From the NCBI GenBank assembly GCA_002007465.1, contig LNAC01000683.1, positions 402,184-466,183 on the forward strand: a DNA stretch of 64,000 nucleotides, given 5' to 3'. The notes beneath the pieces were generated by a model. That model was given only the letters and a program-made list of their open reading frames with translations, did not search any database and was not told the DNA's origin. Position numbers and translations under genes: made by a program. The stretch comes from Ailurus styani. Its lineage: Eukaryota > Chordata > Mammalia > Carnivora > Ailuridae. Shown one piece after another: positions 52,016 through 64,000 of this stretch. Within the stretch, counting starts at the first letter, position 1, and the number at the start of each line of letters is the position of its first letter.

Positions 52016-54101
52016 TGATTACAAGTCTCAGAAGAACCAGGTGTGTGGGGACCTCCATCAACCCCAGGATCCCCATCCCCAGGGAGAGGTCACCAAGCTG
52101 TCCTCAGGGGATTGACCTATCCCAGCCTGATCCCAGGAAACACTGGGTGGGGGTGGGGGGAGAGCAGTGAGAGAGGCTGAGGACTCCCTTATCTGGTTCT
52201 CAGGCTCTTCCCAGACTTGGGTCCAATCTCCCATGCCCAAGTCAATCTCCAGCCCAGATCTTCCTCAAAGGGAGGGTGTCTTATCTCAGAGTCCACTTGC
52301 TCCTACAAACACGACCATTGGGGGTAAGGATACATGGGTCCCTTGAGGAAGCAGAATTTGGGAGCTGGATGGAGGTGGAGGATATCAAGACCTGGGGCCT
52401 GCATCTGACCCTTGGGAGGCCTCAGTGCAGGGTAAACATCTGAGCCATCTCTCACCTAACTGGTTGTGGCCCAAAAATACTTTCCATTCCTTCAGCAGAG
52501 AAGGGGCAAGGAGCAAACAGGTGCATCAGGGAAGACATGAGTCATGTTCTGGAACAGTGCAATGCAGAAGTTTAGAACCTAGCTCTGAAACCAGACTGCT
52601 CTGAATCCACTACTCCCAACCTAATGCAATCTCAGGCAAGTCATGTGACCTAAGTCGTTTCTTCACCCCTAAAATGGGGGGAGCTGGTACTTACTTCAAA
52701 GAGTCGTTACAAACATTAAAGGAAATAATGGTTCCCATGTTCCTAGTAAACAGCAGTGTCAGCCATGACTATATAGAAAGAGTTGGGGGCTGGGACTATA
52801 TAGAAAGAGCTGGGCAAGACATGAGAGTGCCCCCACTCTCCTCTTAAGAAGACTCAGATGCCCCAAAGCATCTGTCTGTGCTCCTGCTTTCTACCCCCTG
52901 CTCGTACCTCTGGTGCCTGCTGATCCATTTATTCTTTCCATTCTTGTCTACCTGCTCTCTTGTGCAAGTCTGGGAGTCCTTGAATGCCTCACCTTATTTA
53001 ATTTTTATTTTTTTTTATGGTGTAGACAGTGTGTCCCTCCATTTCTCCATTTCCTTGCTTTTGCTTTTGGCTTCTCTCCTTGAGTCTCCCCAGTGGTTTC
53101 ACTGCTTCCATCCCTCTGTGCTTGGGTCCACTGGTTTTCCAAGGAGAAGGGCGATAAAATACACAGGCATGCAAGTAGGACGACAGAGGGCATGTGCTTT
53201 TGTGTGTTCTGGGGGGCTTATGTGACCAGTGTGTCAATCTGTTGAGCTTGTCCCTGTGTCTGGCATAAGGAGGGATGGGTTCTAATCTCTCTGCTGCGGA
53301 CCTGCTGTGTGAACTTAGTGAGTCATATGCCCTCTCTGGGCCTTGGTTTCGTAATTTGTAATGAAATATGGTAAACTAGATGGGCTCCAAACTCTCCCTC
53401 CATATCTGTCCTTGTTTTCGTCATTCAGAGTGCCTGCGTATACAGCCGTGGATTGGGAGGCAGAGTGTGCCTAAGGCAGGGGATGGGAGGGTGTTTGATG
53501 AAACTTGTGTTTCCACCTGAATAGATAGGATATTTTAGAGCAACCAAAACAAAACATTCAAAGATGAAAGTTCCCCCTTACCCAGATTTCTCACCTAGAA
53601 AGCTGCTGTGCCTGGGGGAGCAGGATACCTGGGTTTGGGAAGAAACTTGGTGTAATCTACCCCTCCCTTTTGGGCCCACATTCCTGAGCCCTTTCGTGGC
53701 CTGAATGATGGAAATTAATTGCAGTTAATCATTAATCCCTAAAGAGTAAGGAGAGGCCCAGGCTTGGGTGGGGCCCAGACACCTACAGGAGGGACACCTC
53801 CTTAACTTCCCTCTCTGTAGGACTGAGCACCCTCCCCACATCTCCAGATATAAGGGAAGTGGGGGGCACAGGATTGAGGAAAGGGAACCACCTTCTATTT
53901 TCCTCAACAGCCCAGTGAATGGCCCTCTCCTGGGTCCTCAAAACCTTTTTGGGAAAACTGGAAAATCCAGTTACCCAGCTTTCCTCTCTCATTTCCCCCC
54001 AAACACCTGGGCTTAAGGATTGAGTGGAGTGTAGAAAAGCAGTCCTGGTAAGGAAAGGCCAGCCAGAGCCTCATCAGGGAAGCAAGAAGCAAGGTGGCCA
54101 A
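52016..54101. other. Intergenic stretch upstream of SFTA2
   Basis: Unique DNA. No exon recognised. The SFTA2 promoter must lie in its right part, but no clear TATA box is placed. Confidence 0.45.
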
Positions 54102-54734
<633 letters not shown>

Positions 54735-54820
54735 GAACAGTCGAAACCTGTGTGCACCCCCTTGGCCCAGGCATTTGGCCACCAAGGTACAAGAGGGGTG
54801 CCCTAACCCTGCTGAGTGAC

Positions 54821-54826
54821 AGTAAA
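54821..54826 (+). terminator. SFTA2: Variant polyadenylation signal of SFTA2
   Basis: AGTAAA, a known functional variant of AATAAA, lies 87 bases past the stop codon. No canonical AATAAA is seen before it. Confidence 0.5.
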
Positions 54827-54834
54827 TGTTAATT

Positions 54835-57800
54835 CAATGACTTGCTTTTGTGTGTTCATGAGCAGAGGGCCAGCAGGAAAATGGAATTGGACACCAAAGT
54901 CTCTGACTCTTCCCCTTATTAAGCAGAGGGGTTCCAGGACGGACACCCTGTCCCTCAACACCAGTGTGAAAGGCCTAGAAAGAATCTGGGGAATTAACTG
55001 TTTGGGAACACGCATGCCACACTCACATACACATGTGTGTTAACTTACACTTCAAGCTGAGATCCTCATAACACCTAGGAATAAAGCAAAGAAACCTATA
55101 CAGAATTCTTACTTTGTTCCAGGCTCAATGCTTTCCCATTTCAATGCTCACAGCAGTCTTGAATGTAGCATAATAGGTGTCGTTATCCAATTTTACAGAT
55201 GGGGACTGAGGCTTACCAAGGGTAAGTCACTCACTCGAGGGCCATTAGCAGCAGACAGGTCCGACACCAGACAAATGCCTTGGCTTAAGCAAGATTTTCA
55301 TTTCATCTCTCTTTGCTTCAGCTTTGGGGCTGGGAGCTCAGCAGCCCAGAGAGAAATGTGGACAGAACCTGCGTGACCCCACAGAGGTCAGTTAGAGTAG
55401 GAGATGGGGGTGGGAGGCAGCCCCAGTGGGAGATGAGAGGTTCCACCTGTGAAGGGATGGCTAGCCTGGTGTAAGTGGTGGGGAGGAGGGTGGGGAGCAG
55501 AGCTTATACTGGCTGACTCTGAGGACATTCAGTCCCACAGGCCTGCACTTGAGTCCTAGTTTATCTTTTTGGTGCCTCCATTTTTTCGGGGCAACACAGG
55601 GATGATTGATAGTACCTGCGCTTGCACTCCTGTGAGGATTACATGGATCGGCCACTTAGGGCACATGCCAGATAAGTGGGAATCAGCAGTAGGGATGGTT
55701 AAGGTGGAACCCTGGTCCCAATATATAAAAATCCTGGTCCCCTCAGGGGCCCAGGGTCCTCCTTCTCCTGATGTTCTTGACGCAGGCACTCACCTGACTC
55801 CTCACCCAAGATTATCTTGACTTCTTAGCACCTCTCAAAATGCAAACATGCAGCCCAAACCTGACCGTTTGGGTGTATTAATGTGATCGTTTCCTGTTCT
55901 CCACAGTCCTCATCCCTACCTATCATATTTCCCACCTACACACCATCACCATCATGTGAAATTAGATACCGACTCCTTTGGAGGGAGGTGAAATTAGACC
56001 CTGGCTCCGTATAAATGGGGGAGTGAAAAAAAACCTGTAAAACAAAATTCCTCTAGTTTCCTTTACAATTGTCCTGGAACCAGCAGCCTAGAAGAGAAGT
56101 AGCTGGGAGCCGCAAAGGGCCCCAGTATTTCATGACTTGCTCCTATCCCGCACCAGTGGGCAGGTGACACCCAACGGGGCCAGTATATAGGCCCTAACTA
56201 AGCTGGGGGACTGGATGTCTGATTTCCAAAAGACTGAAGGAGCAAACAGCTAACTGCTCCTCAACCTGATTCCTAGATCTCAGGGCCTGGGATCAGCAGG
56301 CTGTGATTTCCCGATTCTTTTCTCAAAAATCTCTCTTCCAAGACTAACTGACCGATAATGGTAGCCACTAGCTACATGTGGCTGTCAAACACTTGAAATG
56401 TGGCCAGTGTGACCAAGGAGCTGAATGTGTAGTCGTATTTAATTTTAATCAGTTAAGTGGCAACCATTTTGGACAGCACAGCCCTGGATGATCTGCCTTG
56501 AACCTTCCCGACCCCCTACCCCACAACGGAATTTACCCCCTACTCTTGCCCCCAACACTGGCCTCCTTGTTACTCTTTTGGGTACTCAGGGTAAGCTCCT
56601 GTCTTAGTTTTGCTCTGGCCCTTCCTTCCCAGGCATCCACTTGGCTAATTCCTGCTGTTCCTTGCCTAATCTCACTTTTACGATGAGTTCTACCCTGACC
56701 CCCTACTTAATACTACAGTCTGCTCCCCACCCATGTTACCATGTTCTACTCTTTTTTCCCCCATAGCATTTATGACTCAGACACACTGCACAGTTTACTT
56801 ATTTACATGTGTTCTTTCTCTTTACTAGAATGAAAGTACCACCAGGGCAAAGATATGTTTCACTCACTGATGAATCTAAGGGTCCAGAATAGGGCCCAGC
56901 ACATAGTAGTGTACTCAAGAAGTACTTGTTGAACGGGGCGTGGTGGTGGTGGGGGTTTGTGGGGACAGAAAGGAAGCTGCTGCCCTCCCCCTCCTCTCCC
57001 TCTTCCCTCTGGGTGGGATGGGGCCAGGGGAGAGGGGAGTAGAGGTGGGAGCTGGAAGAGATCTTAGACACTGAGTTGGAAGGAGTGCAGCAGAATGGCA
57101 CGAAATCATTCAGTGGGGTGTGGGCCTCCATTTCTGCAGAGCCCTGCCCTACCTCTGCCCAGCAGAAGAAACATCCACCTTGCCTAAGCCACCATTCTCT
57201 ATGAAACTTGCTTATAGTGGCCAAAAAGAACTGTACCTGTTTACTGGGTTGAATCCCAGTTGATACTTGGGACAAGTTGCTTTTATTCTTGGAGCACATT
57301 TCTTTATTTCCCAAATGGAGCAGACATCCACCACGAGGTTTTCAATGGCGTCACGGAAGACCCAGACCCTGATAGGCCCACCATAACTCGTAGCTACTCA
57401 GAACTGCGGGACAGAATATAACTTGGGCTTGTCAGAGGCAGGCCCCTGAATTCCATGGGGAGGACACGAGACGGTCAGGGTGCGTGCGTGGGTGTCTGCA
57501 CCAGTGGGGACATACATGTGTCAGAGGCTGGCACCCTGGTATCCTGGGCATGCAATGGGAGCAACACTCCAGCCCCAGTGCACTCTGCAGCCCCTCGGGT
57601 CTAGAGGAAGTACCTGCTCCTCTCCAGCAGCCCCCAAGACAAGGCCAAGAAACAGGGGAGCTCCCATTTGGTGAGGAGGAAGGGCCCACAGAAGGCAAGG
57701 CACTGGCGGTAATTCGAAGTAGGTGGAACCTGAGTCACTGTACCCAGGTCCTCCTAGGAAGCTCCTTTCTCTTCCAGTGAGGTGGGTACCACCACACGCA

Positions 57801-58180
57801 CACTGCCACTGCAGCCGAGAGCCCAGGGCTAAGCAGCAGCCCCCCTCTTTTCCTAGACCAAAGTCTCAGGGAACAACTGAGAGGCAACAGACGCCACTAG
57901 GGGAAAGAGGGATAAAAGGACCACAGGCAGTAACGTTTATGATTTTTCAAAGTTTATCTCATTCCTAAACTTCCAGGTGGGAGGGCACAGGAGGGAGGCT
58001 GGGCAGGAGTGTGAGCATCTTGAGGACACCCAGTGACACCAACCAAGCTGGTCTGTTGACTCATTTATGAAATGAGGGAGGTGAGCCACATGGTCTCAGA
58101 GGCCCCATCAGGCCCTGACAGCTGCCAGATCTCTTTGTCCCCAAACGCAGGTCCCCCCCACCCCGAGAGTGAGCTGCCGC
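54835..58180. other. Intergenic stretch between the convergent SFTA2 and VARS2 genes
   Basis: It holds an MIR-like piece near 55115-55250 ('AATTTTACAGATGGGGACTGAG') and an hAT-type relic at about 56345-56480. The VARS2 3' UTR must begin just below 58181. No further gene seen. Confidence 0.5.
56345..56485. mobile_element. hAT-type DNA transposon relic
   Basis: 'GTAGCCACTAGCTACATGTGGCT', 'ACTTGAAATGTGGCCAGTGTGACC', 'TTTAATTTTAATCAGTTAA' and 'CCATTTTGGACAGCACAG' follow the block order of a common eutherian MER-type element. Confidence 0.7.

Positions 58181-64000
<5,820 letters not shown>

Overview
The window is nuclear DNA of a carnivoran mammal, most likely a caniform and probably a mustelid. 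The evidence is at least 16 tRNA-derived CAN-type SINEs with the typical 'GCGCCTGGGTGGCTCAG ... AAATAAAATCTT' layout, carnivoran LINE-1 copies, and split genes with GT-AG introns. The gene order is that of the mammalian MHC class I telomeric mucin block, read in reverse: VARS2 - SFTA2 - MUCL3 (DPCR1) - MUC21. The species assignment is inference from repeats; the gene identities come from exon-by-exon reading of the sequence.

Layout from left to right. 1-5807: a dead, nearly complete 5' LINE-1 on the minus strand. 8201-12403: an intact three-exon MUC21 gene on the minus strand (520 codons; signal peptide, about 25 Ser/Thr-rich 15-residue repeats, one membrane segment, 62-residue tail), with a polyadenylation signal and a TATA box. 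16.1-17.0 kb: a Tigger-like DNA transposon and SINEs. 17.4-21.3 kb: a large decayed Ser/Thr-rich mucin-like repeat array (S-E-T-T-T type, resembling MUC22) on the minus strand, broken by frameshifts, lying between MUC21 and MUCL3. 22.9-23.7 kb: a processed NAPG pseudogene. 25.9-29.6 kb: a twin-primed LINE-1 that was itself hit by two SINEs, a retrocopy of an unidentified transcript and a solo LTR. 34.9-45.2 kb: an intact three-exon MUCL3 gene on the minus strand (1072 codons) with a 396-bp higher-order repeat, a TATA box and a perfect CRE. 45.3-54.1 kb: gene-poor DNA with a possible orphan membrane-segment exon that resembles the MUC21 membrane segment. 54.1-54.8 kb: intact SFTA2 on the plus strand (78 residues). 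58.2-64.0 kb: the last 18 coding exons of VARS2 on the minus strand, running off the right edge.

Functionally, MUC21 and MUCL3 are membrane-tethered epithelial mucins of the same architecture (signal exon ending in phase 1, one giant exon with the repeats and membrane helix, one phase-0 cytoplasmic exon), and SFTA2 is a small secreted lung-associated protein. VARS2 is an unrelated mitochondrial housekeeping enzyme at the block border. The most unusual material is the decayed mucin array at 17.4-21.3 kb, the orphan membrane exon at 48.8 kb, the very regular higher-order repeats in both live mucins, and the nested retroposon complex at 26-29.6 kb.
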